A stretch of DNA of 64,000 nucleotides from Clostridia bacterium. Its GTDB lineage: Bacteria > Bacillota > Clostridia > Oscillospirales > Acutalibacteraceae. The notes under the pieces are model-generated. The model did not search any database and was not told the origin of the DNA. It was given only the letters and a program-made list of their open reading frames with translations. The DNA is taken from NCBI GenBank assembly GCA_017399535.1, contig JAFQBX010000018.1, forward strand, positions 1-64,000. Direction: 5' to 3'. Shown in pieces: positions 15,357-24,152 of the stretch. The translations under genes and the position numbers were made by a program. How positions within the stretch are numbered: position 1 is the first letter of the stretch; each line of letters starts with the position of its first letter.

Positions 15357-16778
15357 TTAAAGATTATAATACTTATCAAATTCAGCAGGATGGGGGATAG
15401 CGGCAAGCTGACTGCATTCAGCACGTTTTGACTTGATAAAGTTGCGAATAAGCTCCTCGGGGAATACTCCGCCTTCGGTGAGATATTCATAATCTTTTTC
15501 GAGGCAATCAAGTGCTTGATCGAGAGAAACGGGAAGTCCCTGTAATTTTGCCTTTTCTTCTTCGGGGAGGTTGTAGAGGTTCATATCATACGGACCCCAG
15601 CCATTTGCGTGAGGATCAATCTTATTCTTGATACCGTCGAGACCTGCCATGAGAATAGCTGCGTAGCAGAAATAGGGGTTGCAGGTTGCATCAGGATTGC
15701 GAAGCTCAAAACGACGCTTGTCAGGACTCTTTGCGTATGCGGGGATACGGATAACTGCGCTACGATTAGATGTAGCGTAGCCAACTGTTACCGGAGCTTC
15801 AAAGCCGGGAACAAGGCGCTTAAACGAGTTTGTGCTAGGATTGGTAATAGCGCAGAGAGAGCCAATGTGCTTCAAGAGACCGCCGATAAAGTAGTGAGCG
15901 GTTTCGCTAAGGTGCGAATATCCGTTATCGTCAGAGAATACGGGCTGTCCGTCTTTGAAAAGAATCATATGAACGTGCATACCGTTACCGGCTTCGCCGT
16001 AAATGGGCTTGGGCATAAATGTAGCACTCTTGCCATATTTCAAAGCGGTGTTGTGAATGATGTATTTAATCATCATTGTTGCGTCAGCCATGTGAACAAC
16101 TTCACCAAGCTGCGGCTCAATTTCAAACTGACCTGATGCGGCAACTTCGGGGTGGTGATAGTTGATTTCGATACCTGCTTCTTTCATAAGGAGGCACATT
16201 TCGCTACGGCATTCGTATGAGGTATCAAACGGCTTAGCAATATGATAGTTTTTCTGCTTCGGAACGACAACTCCGTGTCCTTCTACGTCAGAGTTCCAGT
16301 ACGACTGCTTTGCGTCAACTGTTGCGCCGATGTATCTGCCGTCAACGTTCCATGTAACGTCGTCAAAAAGATAAAACTCAAATTCGGGCAATATTTTCAT
16401 TTCGTCGGCAACGCCGCTCTTTTTCATATATTCAACGGCTGCCTTGATAATATTGCGCGGATACTGAGCGAGAGGACGATTTTCGGGAGTGTCGATAATC
16501 ATTGCGTTACCGGTCATCGAGAGGGTAGGAATCTCGCAGAAAGGATCAATAACAGCTGTATCGGGATCGGGAATGAATACCATGTCACTTTTTTCAACAA
16601 CGGCGTAGCCATAGTTCGAAGCGTCAAAGCCGATACCACTTTTCATTGTATCCTCCGAAAAGTTTTCGGCAGGGATGGTAACGTGACGGTACTGACCGTT
16701 GATGTCAACCATCTTGAAATCAACCATCTTTATACCTTTTTCTTTTATAAGGTCGAGAATATCTTTAACGTTTGCCAT
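15357..16778 (-). CDS. glnA: Glutamine synthetase, type I (beta-like)
   Basis: 473 residues. Makes glutamine from glutamate, ammonia and ATP, the main ammonia-assimilation step. Family blocks: KILPEFEFYLFDD, RSEMCLLMKEAG, NGMHVHMILFKDG, NPSTNSFKRLVPGFEAPV, NRSAVIRIP and RFELRNPDATCNPY. It resembles the enterobacterial GSI-beta group more than the usual short Firmicute GSI-alpha: an insert of about 25 residues follows FYLFDD, and MNLYNLPEEE near residue 402 matches the NLYDLPPEE loop whose Tyr is adenylylated in E. coli. Whether an adenylyltransferase exists in this genome is not known. An AGAGGT site precedes the ATG. Confidence 0.95.
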   Translation of the reverse strand: MANVKDILDLIKEKGIKMVDFKMVDINGQYRHVTIPAENFSEDTMKSGIGFDASNYGYAVVEKSDMVFIPDPDTAVIDPFCEIPTLSMTGNAMIIDTPENRPLAQYPRNIIKAAVEYMKKSGVADEMKILPEFEFYLFDDVTWNVDGRYIGATVDAKQSYWNSDVEGHGVVVPKQKNYHIAKPFDTSYECRSEMCLLMKEAGIEINYHHPEVAASGQFEIEPQLGEVVHMADATMMIKYIIHNTALKYGKSATFMPKPIYGEAGNGMHVHMILFKDGQPVFSDDNGYSHLSETAHYFIGGLLKHIGSLCAITNPSTNSFKRLVPGFEAPVTVGYATSNRSAVIRIPAYAKSPDKRRFELRNPDATCNPYFCYAAILMAGLDGIKNKIDPHANGWGPYDMNLYNLPEEEKAKLQGLPVSLDQALDCLEKDYEYLTEGGVFPEELIRNFIKSKRAECSQLAAIPHPAEFDKYYNL

Positions 16779-16816
16779 AGAATAATACCTCTTTCATGAA
16801 ATTTTTATTACAGACA

Positions 16817-16845
16817 ATTTTACAAATTCTTTCATATTTTGTCAA
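16817..16845 (-). promoter_or_regulatory. Sigma-A promoter of glnA
   Basis: Minus strand TTGACA (16845-16840), 17-bp spacer, TAAAAT (16822-16817). No clear GlnR-type TGTNA-N7-TNACA box was found. Confidence 0.7.
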
Positions 16846-16897
16846 TATTCTTAGCAAAATATTGTGATTAAATTAACGATAGAATTTTATTGATAAG

Positions 16898-16937
16898 AAA
16901 AAACTCCTCACACAAGATAGTGTGAAGAGTTTTTTTG
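16898..16937. terminator. Terminator-like hairpin in the glnA upstream region
   Basis: AAAAAACTC-CTCACAC with GTGTGAA-GAGTTTTTT, one mismatch, loop AAGATA; it lies about 110 nt behind the minus-strand orphan gene and probably ends its transcript. Confidence 0.65.
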
Positions 16938-17048
16938 TCTTTTCGTCCATAAAAGACGAACATTATTTTTTAAATTCAAGTCGTTAGTTCGAGTCTGGGT
17001 GATAGGTTAAAAATATAACTAAAAATGTAATTGTCTAAAAACGGATTT

Positions 17049-17534
17049 TTACTCAAAAAAACCTTTTTCCTTGTTGAATTTATAAATAGTTGTTTTTTCA
17101 GCCCTTTTAGCAAAAGGATTAAGAATTCTTGCTAATCCCCACCAAGTACCACCAATACGTTCTTCTGTATTGTCCGAATAAACGATATAATATTTTTCAG
17201 TTGCAAGTTTTTTGCCTTTATAAACTTGTATATATTTTATTTTATTTTCAAACAACTCGATTATAAAGACCTTTGCTCTTTTTACATAGTCATCACCACC
17301 ATCTACCAACTCAGATGAGTAATCTTCAAAATGATAATGATCAGTAAAATAGAACATGATTATCTCATTTTCAAAAACTTCAAACCCAACATTATTTTTC
17401 TCGTCAATCGTTACGAAATCCGATTTATATTTTCTACCCTTCCAATCTTTATTGGCAGTAGAAATTGTTATCTTTGCGTTTTCCAAATATGGTTTTATTG
17501 TATCAATCAATTTATTAGTGATTTCAAAATTCAT
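17049..17534 (-). CDS. Conserved hypothetical protein, soluble
   Basis: 161 residues, no signal peptide, no membrane helix. It starts MNFEITNKLIDTIKPYLENA and has a charged middle (TDHYHFEDYSSELVDGGDDY) and a basic C-terminus. I do not recognise a named domain; similar short proteins occur singly in gut Clostridia. The ATG at 17534 is chosen because an excellent promoter overlaps the upstream in-frame ATG at 17585, which therefore cannot be translated from that transcript. Its isolation between terminator-like hairpins and a repeat array, with a tRNA T-arm-like fragment near 16980-17005, would suit an inserted gene. Confidence 0.6.
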   Translation of the reverse strand: MNFEITNKLIDTIKPYLENAKITISTANKDWKGRKYKSDFVTIDEKNNVGFEVFENEIIMFYFTDHYHFEDYSSELVDGGDDYVKRAKVFIIELFENKIKYIQVYKGKKLATEKYYIVYSDNTEERIGGTWWGLARILNPFAKRAEKTTIYKFNKEKGFFE

Positions 17535-17556
17535 ATTTTCACCAACCTTTTGGTGT

Positions 17557-17585
17557 ATTATAGCATAAAAGCGACGATAAATCAA
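17557..17585 (-). promoter_or_regulatory. Sigma-A promoter of the orphan gene
   Basis: Minus strand TTGATT (17585-17580), 17-bp spacer, TATAAT (17562-17557). The start site would be only about 20 nt before the ATG at 17534. Confidence 0.8.
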
Positions 17586-17603
17586 TGCGGAGCGTTGTAT
17601 GTA

Positions 17604-17768
17604 ATGAAATATGGCTTTGCCATATGAAATAATCCTAACGGATTATAAATATTTTTGCGATGCAAAAATGTGAAATAAAATTCGCCTCTTAACATTTGCG
17701 AAGCAAATATTTCATACGCGTTAGCGTATTTCATAGCGAAGCTATTTCACTCGCCGCAAGGCGAATTT
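17604..17768 (-). repeat. Array of seven short perfect hairpins separated by ATGAAAT/ATTTCAT words
   Basis: Perfect small stem-loops with 3-4 nt loops at 17609-17625, 17631-17644, 17651-17669, 17694-17708, 17714-17729, 17733-17745 and 17751-17764. The hairpins differ in sequence, but are joined by the same 7-nt word: ATGAAAT in the left half and its complement ATTTCAT in the right half, so the halves can also pair with each other. AAATTCGCC (17678-17686) is complementary to GGCGAATTT (17760-17768). The array lies directly behind the terminator of the initiator tRNA and holds no gene. Confidence 0.75.
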
Positions 17769-17780
17769 CGTTGAAAAAGA

Positions 17781-17804
17781 AAAGACACGCTATTGCGTGT
17801 CTTT
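17781..17804 (-). terminator. Terminator of tRNA-fMet
   Basis: Perfect 10-bp stem AAAGACACGC/GCGTGTCTTT with a 4-nt loop; T-rich on the minus-strand exit side. Confidence 0.85.
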
Positions 17805-17810
17805 CTTTTT

Positions 17811-17886
<76 letters not shown>

Positions 17887-17913
17887 ATGTAAACGTCTCA
17901 AAGGACAATATGC

Positions 17914-17942
17914 ATTATACATCAGTCGTTTGCTTTTTGCAA
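17914..17942 (-). promoter_or_regulatory. Promoter of tRNA-fMet
   Basis: Minus strand TTGCAA (17942-17937), 17-bp spacer, TATAAT (17919-17914), about 28 nt before the tRNA. Confidence 0.65.
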
Positions 17943-17983
17943 CCCCTTTTTTGAAAATAATTAAAAAAATCGTTCGACATATT

Positions 17984-18829
17984 TCACCAAAGGATATTTT
18001 TAAAAAACGATTCCGACGATTTTCCGTGTGCTCGATTGAACCTTTTTAACTTATATAAATTAGGATTTTCTTTATCAATATAGTTTATCTTTTCCTCACA
18101 ACCGAAGCTAACCTTGAAGCCCATTTCCTCAATTATACTATACGATTGCTTGCACGCTCTGCCGAAAGGGTAGGTGAAAGCGATAGGCGTAATTCTCGTA
18201 ACTTCATTTAATTTATTTTGAACTGTTTTGAGGTCGGATGCAAGCATCATCTTGTAACAATCATCGCTTTCGCCCGGCTTTATTATGCTGCCTTTTCTAT
18301 TGTTTAAGGCGTGCAAATCGTATGTGTGGTTTGCCATTTCGACCAGTCCGCTTTGGCTCATTTCCTTAATATCGTCCCAAGTAACGTGAGCGTAGTTGAC
18401 GTTTCTATCGTCACAGTCAGAGTATAAATCAGTGTATATTCCGATTATCGAAAAAATTGCCTTCATATTGTATTGTTTCAGCAAGGGGTATGCGTATTCG
18501 TAAAAACTCAAATATCCGTCGTCAAAGGTTATCATAATCGGCTTTTCGGGCAATTCAAACTTGCCATCAAAATAATCAACTAGGTTTTGTGATGTTATGG
18601 TTTCATAGCCCTTTTCCTCAATTAGTTTCAAGTCGCTTTCAAATTGTTCGGGCGTGATTACGTAAGCGCCGAGAGCAGAGGATTTTTTCGATATATGATG
18701 ATACATTACAATAGGCAGTTCTATTTTGTCGACTGTATTTTTCTTGCTGTCGGCGGAAATGAGAAAACTCGATGCCAATATAAATACTGAAACTATCAAT
18801 AAATATAATCGTTTCGCTTTGATAATCAT
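17984..18829 (-). CDS. Secreted polysaccharide deacetylase (NodB domain)
   Basis: 281 residues. N-terminal hydrophobic segment (about 8-25, signal peptide or anchor), then a carbohydrate esterase 4 fold: LPIVMYHHIS, metal-binding TFDDGYLSFYEYAYP (Asp-Asp), the NHTYDLH motif with the zinc histidines, and TYPFGRACKQS. It removes acetyl groups from a surface glycan such as peptidoglycan; the start MYHHIS is typical of the group that includes IcaB/PgaB-like and YadE enzymes. GGGAGGG precedes the ATG. It lies 42 nt behind the PdaA-like gene and is probably co-transcribed. Confidence 0.88.
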   Translation of the reverse strand: MIIKAKRLYLLIVSVFILASSFLISADSKKNTVDKIELPIVMYHHISKKSSALGAYVITPEQFESDLKLIEEKGYETITSQNLVDYFDGKFELPEKPIMITFDDGYLSFYEYAYPLLKQYNMKAIFSIIGIYTDLYSDCDDRNVNYAHVTWDDIKEMSQSGLVEMANHTYDLHALNNRKGSIIKPGESDDCYKMMLASDLKTVQNKLNEVTRITPIAFTYPFGRACKQSYSIIEEMGFKVSFGCEEKINYIDKENPNLYKLKRFNRAHGKSSESFFKNILW

Positions 18830-18871
18830 GAATTAACCCTCCCTTAAACAAGTATATGAGGTAGGGTTAAT

Positions 18872-19696
18872 TTAAATGTCAAGTTTTGATATAGTAAACC
18901 CTTTATTTCGCCATTCGTCGATTACGTCTGAAAGTATTTCGGTGTTTGTTTTTGATACCGCGTGAAGAAGATAAATTGCGCCGTCATGAACCGAGGTGGT
19001 GACTCTGTCAAACGCCTTTGTTATATCGGGCTGATTGTTTACGTCATAGTCCTTATATGCGAAGCTCCACAGTATCGTTTTGTAACCGAGGTTTTTAGTA
19101 ATCGCGAGAGTTCTTTCGGAAAATTCTCCGCGAGGTGGACGAATATATTTCATTTCGTAATTATAGTTTTCGAGCATATAATCGTGTAGCTTGGTGATTT
19201 CGAGTGCGCAATTTTCAGCTGATAAGTCGGGCATTGACGGATGCGACCACGAGTGATTACCTACAATATGTCCCTCGCTAATCATTCTTTTTATCAGTTC
19301 GTCATTTCTCTTAACATAATCGTAGGTAACAAAGAAAACGGCAGATACCTTTTTATCCAATAAAACGTCGAGAATTTGAGCGGTATATCCGTTTTCATAC
19401 CCTTCGTCAAAGGTCAGATAGATGCATTTTTCTTTCTTGCCAATAAAATAGGCATCGTACTTTTCATATATATTATTGTATTCTATTGAGCTTATTGGCT
19501 GGTTTTTTTCGTTTACGTTATATCCTTGCCCCCAGCATTTTTTACTGTTATCGAGTGCTGAATATTCGATTTCAGAATTGCTTGATGCGGGTTTGACATT
19601 ATTACCGCCGACATTTTGCATTTCGGATGAGTTAAGGGAAGAGGAACAGGCGGTCATTGTCAAAATAGCGGTAAAAATAATTAAAATTTTCTTCAT
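18872..19696 (-). CDS. pdaA: PdaA-type peptidoglycan N-acetylmuramic acid deacetylase, lipoprotein
   Basis: 274 residues. Lipobox LTMTAC near residue 17, then a NodB domain: LTFDEGYENGYTAQILDVL, where the Asp-Glu variant of the TFDDG motif is typical of the PdaA group, NHSWSHPSMPDL with the zinc histidines, and RPPRGEFSERTL. PdaA enzymes deacetylate muramic acid as a step to the muramic delta-lactam of the spore cortex, which germination enzymes recognise. This is indirect evidence for sporulation capacity or ancestry. A lipid anchor is a plausible variation on the usual signal peptide. Divergent from the topoisomerase pair. Confidence 0.85.
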   Translation of the reverse strand: MKKILIIFTAILTMTACSSSLNSSEMQNVGGNNVKPASSNSEIEYSALDNSKKCWGQGYNVNEKNQPISSIEYNNIYEKYDAYFIGKKEKCIYLTFDEGYENGYTAQILDVLLDKKVSAVFFVTYDYVKRNDELIKRMISEGHIVGNHSWSHPSMPDLSAENCALEITKLHDYMLENYNYEMKYIRPPRGEFSERTLAITKNLGYKTILWSFAYKDYDVNNQPDITKAFDRVTTSVHDGAIYLLHAVSKTNTEILSDVIDEWRNKGFTISKLDI

Positions 19697-19794
19697 ATTA
19701 TCATCTCCGCTATTATTTTTTTCAGAATTGTATGCAAGATAACAGTTAATAATATGTAGGTGTGGAAAATTTAAACTAAAATTTCAACAAAAAC

Positions 19795-19823
19795 TTGACT
19801 GAAAACTATATATAGTGTATTAT
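19795..19823 (+). promoter_or_regulatory. Sigma-A promoter of the topoisomerase pair
   Basis: TTGACT (19795-19800), 17-bp spacer, TATTAT (19818-19823), about 44 nt before the start codon. Confidence 0.8.
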
Positions 19824-19866
19824 TTATAATGTATACCCATAATATTTGAAAATCGGAGATATAATA

Positions 19867-21852
19867 ATGGCCAAAAAGACCACAGAATATGGTAACGAAA
19901 GTATCCAATCATTAAAAGGCGCTGACCGAGTAAGAAAGAGACCGGGAGTTATTTTCGGCTCGGACGGTATCGACGGTTGTCAGCACTCAATATTTGAAAT
20001 TATTTCGAACTCAATCGACGAGGCAAGAGAAGGTCACGGTAAAAAGATTATCGTAACACGTTATCTTGATCATTCGGTTGAGGTTGAGGACTTCGGTCGT
20101 GGTATTCCCGTTGACTTTAATAAAAACGAGGGGAAGGAAAACTGGGAACTCGTTTTTTGCGAAATGTATGCGGGTGGTAAATATAACACCAATGACGGCG
20201 GTAGCTACGAGTTTTCGCTCGGCTTGAACGGACTTGGCCTTTGCTCGACACAATACGCGTCCGAATACATGGACGTCGAAATTAAGCGCGACGGATATAT
20301 TTACACCCTTCATTTCGAAGAGGGCGAAAATATCGGCGGACTTAAAAAAGAAAAATACGAGGGCAGACAGACCGGTTCAAAAATCAGATGGAAGCCGGAT
20401 ATAAAGGTATTTACCGATATCGACGTTTCGGTTGATTATTATAAAGAAATATTAAAGCGTCAGTCGGTAGTTAACCCGAATATCCTCTTTGTTCTTCGCG
20501 ACCAGTATAGTGCGGCAGGATTTAAAACCACCGAGTTTAAGTATGAAAACGGCATCTCTGATTATGTTGAAGAAACGGCTGATAATACCGCATTTACTTC
20601 GATTCAGACCTGGTCGACCGAGCGCATGGGACGCGACAGAGAGGACAAGCCCGAATATAAGGTTAAAATAGGCGTTTCACTTTGCTTTTCAAAGACCAAT
20701 ACTTTAAAGGAATACTATCACAATTCGAGCTTTTTGGAGCACGGTGGCGCTCCAGAAAAGGCGGTCAGAAGCGCATTTGTTTCTCAAATCGACTCGTATA
20801 TTAAGCAAGTAGGCAAATATACAAAGAACGAGAGCAAGATTACGTTTAGTGATATTGAGGAATGTTTGCTTATCGTAATTTCGTCCTTCTCGACCCAAAC
20901 TTCCTACGAAAATCAGACAAAGAAGTCGATTACCAATAAATTTATTCAGGAAGCGATGACCGACTTTTTACGTCATCAGCTCGAAATTTATTTTATCGAA
21001 AACAAGGCGGATGCCGATAAGATTGCCGAGCAGGTGCTTATTAACAAGAGAAGCCGTGAGCGCTCGGAAAAGGAACGTCTCAATATTAAAAACACTCTGC
21101 AAACAAAGATGGATATGGCAAACCGTGTGCAGAAATTCGTCGATTGCAGAACAAAGGTTATTGATGAACGCGAACTCTTTATAGTTGAGGGCGATTCGGC
21201 ATTAGGCGCTTGTAAGCAGGCGAGAGATCCCGATTTTCAGGCAATTATGCCCGTCAGAGGTAAGATTCTCAATTGCTTGAAAGCTGAGTATGATAAGATT
21301 TTTAAGAGTGAGATTATCACCGATTTGATAAAGGTTCTCGGCTGTGGAGTTGAGGTTAAAACAAAGTCGAATAAGAATCTTTCGAACTTTGATATTAACA
21401 ATCTGCGCTGGAATAAAATCATTATCTGTACCGATGCCGACGTTGACGGATTCCAGATCAGAACGCTCATTTTGACGATGATTTATCGTTTGGCACCGAC
21501 ACTTATAATGGAGGGAAAGGTGTTCATCGCCGAAACTCCGCTGTACGAAATAAATACAAAGAATAAGGTTTATTTCGCCTATGATGACAAGGAAAAAGCA
21601 CAGATTTTGGAAAAAATTGATGGTGAAAAATACACCATTCAGCGCTCAAAAGGACTTGGCGAAAACCAGCCCGAAATGATGAACCTTACTACTATGAATC
21701 CCGAAACACGCCGACTTATCAAAATTATGCCGAGCGATGCCGAAGCTACCGCGCAGGTGTTTGATATGCTTCTCGGAGATAACTTGCAGGGCAGAAAAGA
21801 CCATATTGCAGAGGTCGGTCATCTTTACGTTGATGACGCTGATTTAAGCTGA
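19867..21852 (+). CDS. parE: Type IIA DNA topoisomerase, ATPase subunit (ParE/GyrB family)
   Basis: 661 residues from the ATG at 19867, which follows CGGAGAT; the upstream in-frame ATG overlaps that site. GHKL ATPase: ISNSIDEAREG, EDFGRGIPV, MYAGGKYN, GLNGLGLCS, QTGSKIRW, and QTKKSITN with the conserved Lys. Toprim: EGDSALGACKQARD, MPVRGKILN and CTDADVDGFQIRTL. The sequences differ from standard GyrB (EGDSAGGSAKQGRD, PLRGK, DADVDGAHIR), as in the divergent clostridial topoisomerase IV-like pairs. With its partner it would relax and decatenate DNA; a separate gyrase is expected elsewhere. It is followed by the A subunit after 19 nt. Confidence 0.85.
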   Translation: MAKKTTEYGNESIQSLKGADRVRKRPGVIFGSDGIDGCQHSIFEIISNSIDEAREGHGKKIIVTRYLDHSVEVEDFGRGIPVDFNKNEGKENWELVFCEMYAGGKYNTNDGGSYEFSLGLNGLGLCSTQYASEYMDVEIKRDGYIYTLHFEEGENIGGLKKEKYEGRQTGSKIRWKPDIKVFTDIDVSVDYYKEILKRQSVVNPNILFVLRDQYSAAGFKTTEFKYENGISDYVEETADNTAFTSIQTWSTERMGRDREDKPEYKVKIGVSLCFSKTNTLKEYYHNSSFLEHGGAPEKAVRSAFVSQIDSYIKQVGKYTKNESKITFSDIEECLLIVISSFSTQTSYENQTKKSITNKFIQEAMTDFLRHQLEIYFIENKADADKIAEQVLINKRSRERSEKERLNIKNTLQTKMDMANRVQKFVDCRTKVIDERELFIVEGDSALGACKQARDPDFQAIMPVRGKILNCLKAEYDKIFKSEIITDLIKVLGCGVEVKTKSNKNLSNFDINNLRWNKIIICTDADVDGFQIRTLILTMIYRLAPTLIMEGKVFIAETPLYEINTKNKVYFAYDDKEKAQILEKIDGEKYTIQRSKGLGENQPEMMNLTTMNPETRRLIKIMPSDAEATAQVFDMLLGDNLQGRKDHIAEVGHLYVDDADLS

Positions 21853-21871
21853 TAAGGAGAAAAAATAAATT

Positions 21872-24115
21872 ATGGCTCCTAGAAAAAAAGAGATTAAGAA
21901 AAAAAGTAATCCTGCCGCCGAAAACGCTTATATTGCAGGCGCAGGTACGGTAGTAAATCAGAATATTATCGATACTCTTGAAACTAACTATATGCCTTAT
22001 GCGATGAGCGTTATTATCTCGCGTGCAATTCCCGAAATTGACGGATTTAAGCCATCGCATAGAAAGTTGCTTTATACCATGCACGGTATGGGGCTTATTA
22101 ACGGTGCGAGAATAAAGAGCGCCAATATCGTTGGACGTACGATGCAGCTTAACCCTCACGGTGATGCCGCAATTTACGATACAATGGTGCGCTTATCGAT
22201 GGGTAATGAGGCATTGCTGCACCCGTTTGTCGACTCAAAGGGTAACTTTGGTAAAGCGTATTCTCGCGATATGATGTGTGCCGCTTCACGATATACCGAA
22301 GCGAAACTTGCACCGATTGCGGCTGAACTTTTTAAGGATATTGACAAGGATACGGTTGATTTCGTAGATAACTACGACGCTACAATGAAAGAACCGACAC
22401 TGTTCCCTGTAACATTCCCGACAGTGCTCGTAAATGCGAATACAGGTATCGCTGTTGGTATGGCAAGTAATATTTGTCCCTTTAACTTGACCGAGGTTTG
22501 CGAAACCGAAATTGCATATCTTCGCGACGAAAACTGTGTAATTTCCGACACATTAATTGCGCCCGATTTTCCCGGTGGAGGACGGCTCGTTTATAACAGG
22601 GAAGAGCTTGAAAAAATTTATGCCACCGGTCGCGGCGGATTCAAGGTGCGCTCGGTTTATAATTATGATAAAGCACAGCGTTGCATTGATATTACTCAAA
22701 TTCCGCCTACTACCACCTGTGAACAGATTATCGAAAAGATAGTTGACCTTTCAAAAACAAAAAAGATTACCGAAATCAACGATATTCGTGACGAAACAGG
22801 TCTCGGCGGATTAAAGATTACAATTGATATAAAGAATGGCGTCGACCCCGATAAATTGATGCAAAAGCTCTTTAAATCGACGACACTTGAAGATACATTC
22901 TCGGTTAATATGAACATTCTTATCGGCGGCTCTCCGCGAGTTCTCGGTATTCGCGAGGTGCTTGAGGAATGGTCTGCCTTCCGTATGGAATGTGTCAGAA
23001 GACGAGTTTTATTCGACCTCGATAAAGCAAAGAGTAAATTGCATTTGTTAAAAGGACTCGGCAAAATTCTGCTCGATATTGATAAGGCGATTAAAATTGT
23101 TCGCGAGACAGAAGAGGATGCCGAGGTTGTACCAAACCTTATGATTGGCTTTGGAATTGATAAGGAACAAGCGGAATACGTTGCCGATATCAAGCTCCGC
23201 CATCTGAATAAGGAGTATATCCTCAAACGTCTTGAAGAAATCGAGGAACTCGAAAAGAAGGTCGAGGAATACGAGGGCATTTTAAGCAGTAAGTCAAAGA
23301 TTAAAAAGATTATAATTGACGAGCTTCAAGCGGTCATTAAAAAGCATGGACAACCGCGAAAGACTGAGATTTTCGTCCCCGATGAAAGTGAAATTTCTAT
23401 CGACGAACTTGACGCTCCTGCCGATTATCCCGTTACACTTTTCTTTACAAAGGGCGGATATTTCAAGAAAATTACTCCGCAGTCGCTTCGCATGAGCGGA
23501 GAGCAGAAGCTAAAAGAAGGGGACGAAATCGCCCAAACTGTCGAAACCTCGAATACTGCACATTTGCTTTTCTTTACAAATCAGCATCAGGTTTATAAAT
23601 CGAGGGCTTCCGAATTTGAGGATTCAAAGGCAAGCTTACTTGGCGACTTTGTAGCCGCAAAGCTCGAAATGGACCCCGAGGAATTGCCCGTATATATGGC
23701 GGTTTATAATGATTATAATGGCTATATGATTTTCGCCTTTGAAAATGGAAAGATTGCAAAGGTTGATATGTCGGCTTACGAAACAAAGACAAATCGTAAA
23801 AAGCTGATAAAGGCATATTGTAATAAATTCCCTCTTGCAGCCGCCCTTCATATAAAAGAAGATGTAGAATTGCTGCTTAAATCGTCTAATGGGCGAATGC
23901 TTCTTTTCCACACAGGAGTTATCGCGTCAAAGACGACAAAGGATACTCAGGGTGTTGCAGTTATGACGCAAAAGCGTTCACAGCGACTCGTCAGTATGGT
24001 GATTTATGAAGAAAATATGCTTCAAAAGCCGCACCGTTACCGCTCACGCAGTTTACCTGTTGCGGGACAATTGCTTTCAACCGAGGAAAAGGGCGAACAG
24101 CTGACGTTTGAATAA
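21872..24115 (+). CDS. parC: Type IIA DNA topoisomerase, cleavage subunit (ParC/GyrA family)
   Basis: 747 residues. The cleavage domain begins YMPYAMSVIISRAIPEIDGF-KPSHRKLLYTM, where EIDGFKPSHRKLL replaces the standard RDGLKPVHRRIL. The catalytic Tyr is in AASRYTEAKL (about residue 140). In the quinolone-determining region the usual HPHGDSAVYD reads NPHGDAAIYD, so the serine at the drug-binding position is alanine. A coiled-coil tower (about 410-500) and a short C-terminal domain follow; the GyrA wrapping motif QRRGGKG is not seen, which favours topoisomerase IV over gyrase. AAGGAG precedes the ATG. Confidence 0.85.
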   Translation: MAPRKKEIKKKSNPAAENAYIAGAGTVVNQNIIDTLETNYMPYAMSVIISRAIPEIDGFKPSHRKLLYTMHGMGLINGARIKSANIVGRTMQLNPHGDAAIYDTMVRLSMGNEALLHPFVDSKGNFGKAYSRDMMCAASRYTEAKLAPIAAELFKDIDKDTVDFVDNYDATMKEPTLFPVTFPTVLVNANTGIAVGMASNICPFNLTEVCETEIAYLRDENCVISDTLIAPDFPGGGRLVYNREELEKIYATGRGGFKVRSVYNYDKAQRCIDITQIPPTTTCEQIIEKIVDLSKTKKITEINDIRDETGLGGLKITIDIKNGVDPDKLMQKLFKSTTLEDTFSVNMNILIGGSPRVLGIREVLEEWSAFRMECVRRRVLFDLDKAKSKLHLLKGLGKILLDIDKAIKIVRETEEDAEVVPNLMIGFGIDKEQAEYVADIKLRHLNKEYILKRLEEIEELEKKVEEYEGILSSKSKIKKIIIDELQAVIKKHGQPRKTEIFVPDESEISIDELDAPADYPVTLFFTKGGYFKKITPQSLRMSGEQKLKEGDEIAQTVETSNTAHLLFFTNQHQVYKSRASEFEDSKASLLGDFVAAKLEMDPEELPVYMAVYNDYNGYMIFAFENGKIAKVDMSAYETKTNRKKLIKAYCNKFPLAAALHIKEDVELLLKSSNGRMLLFHTGVIASKTTKDTQGVAVMTQKRSQRLVSMVIYEENMLQKPHRYRSRSLPVAGQLLSTEEKGEQLTFE

Positions 24116-24125
24116 AACAGCGAAA

Positions 24126-24152
24126 GGGACAGCATCGTAAAGATACTGTCCC
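24126..24152 (+). terminator. Hairpin behind parC
   Basis: GGGACAG-C-ATC with GAT-A-CTGTCCC, one mismatch, no clear T run; a weak terminator or mRNA-stabilising hairpin. The remaining 120 nt up to the rsmD promoter hold nothing I can identify. Confidence 0.5.

Noticed and set aside
16979..17006. A stretch GTTAGTTCGAGTCTGGGTG that resembles the T arm of a tRNA.
   Set aside because: Only the T-loop-like part is present; no acceptor, D or anticodon arm can be built around it. It may be a remnant of recombination at a tRNA but cannot be called a tRNA.
17604..17768. Possible CRISPR array, because of regular short repeats.
   Set aside because: Repeat words are only 7 nt, they invert half-way, the intervening pieces are themselves hairpins of uneven length, and no cas gene is in the window.
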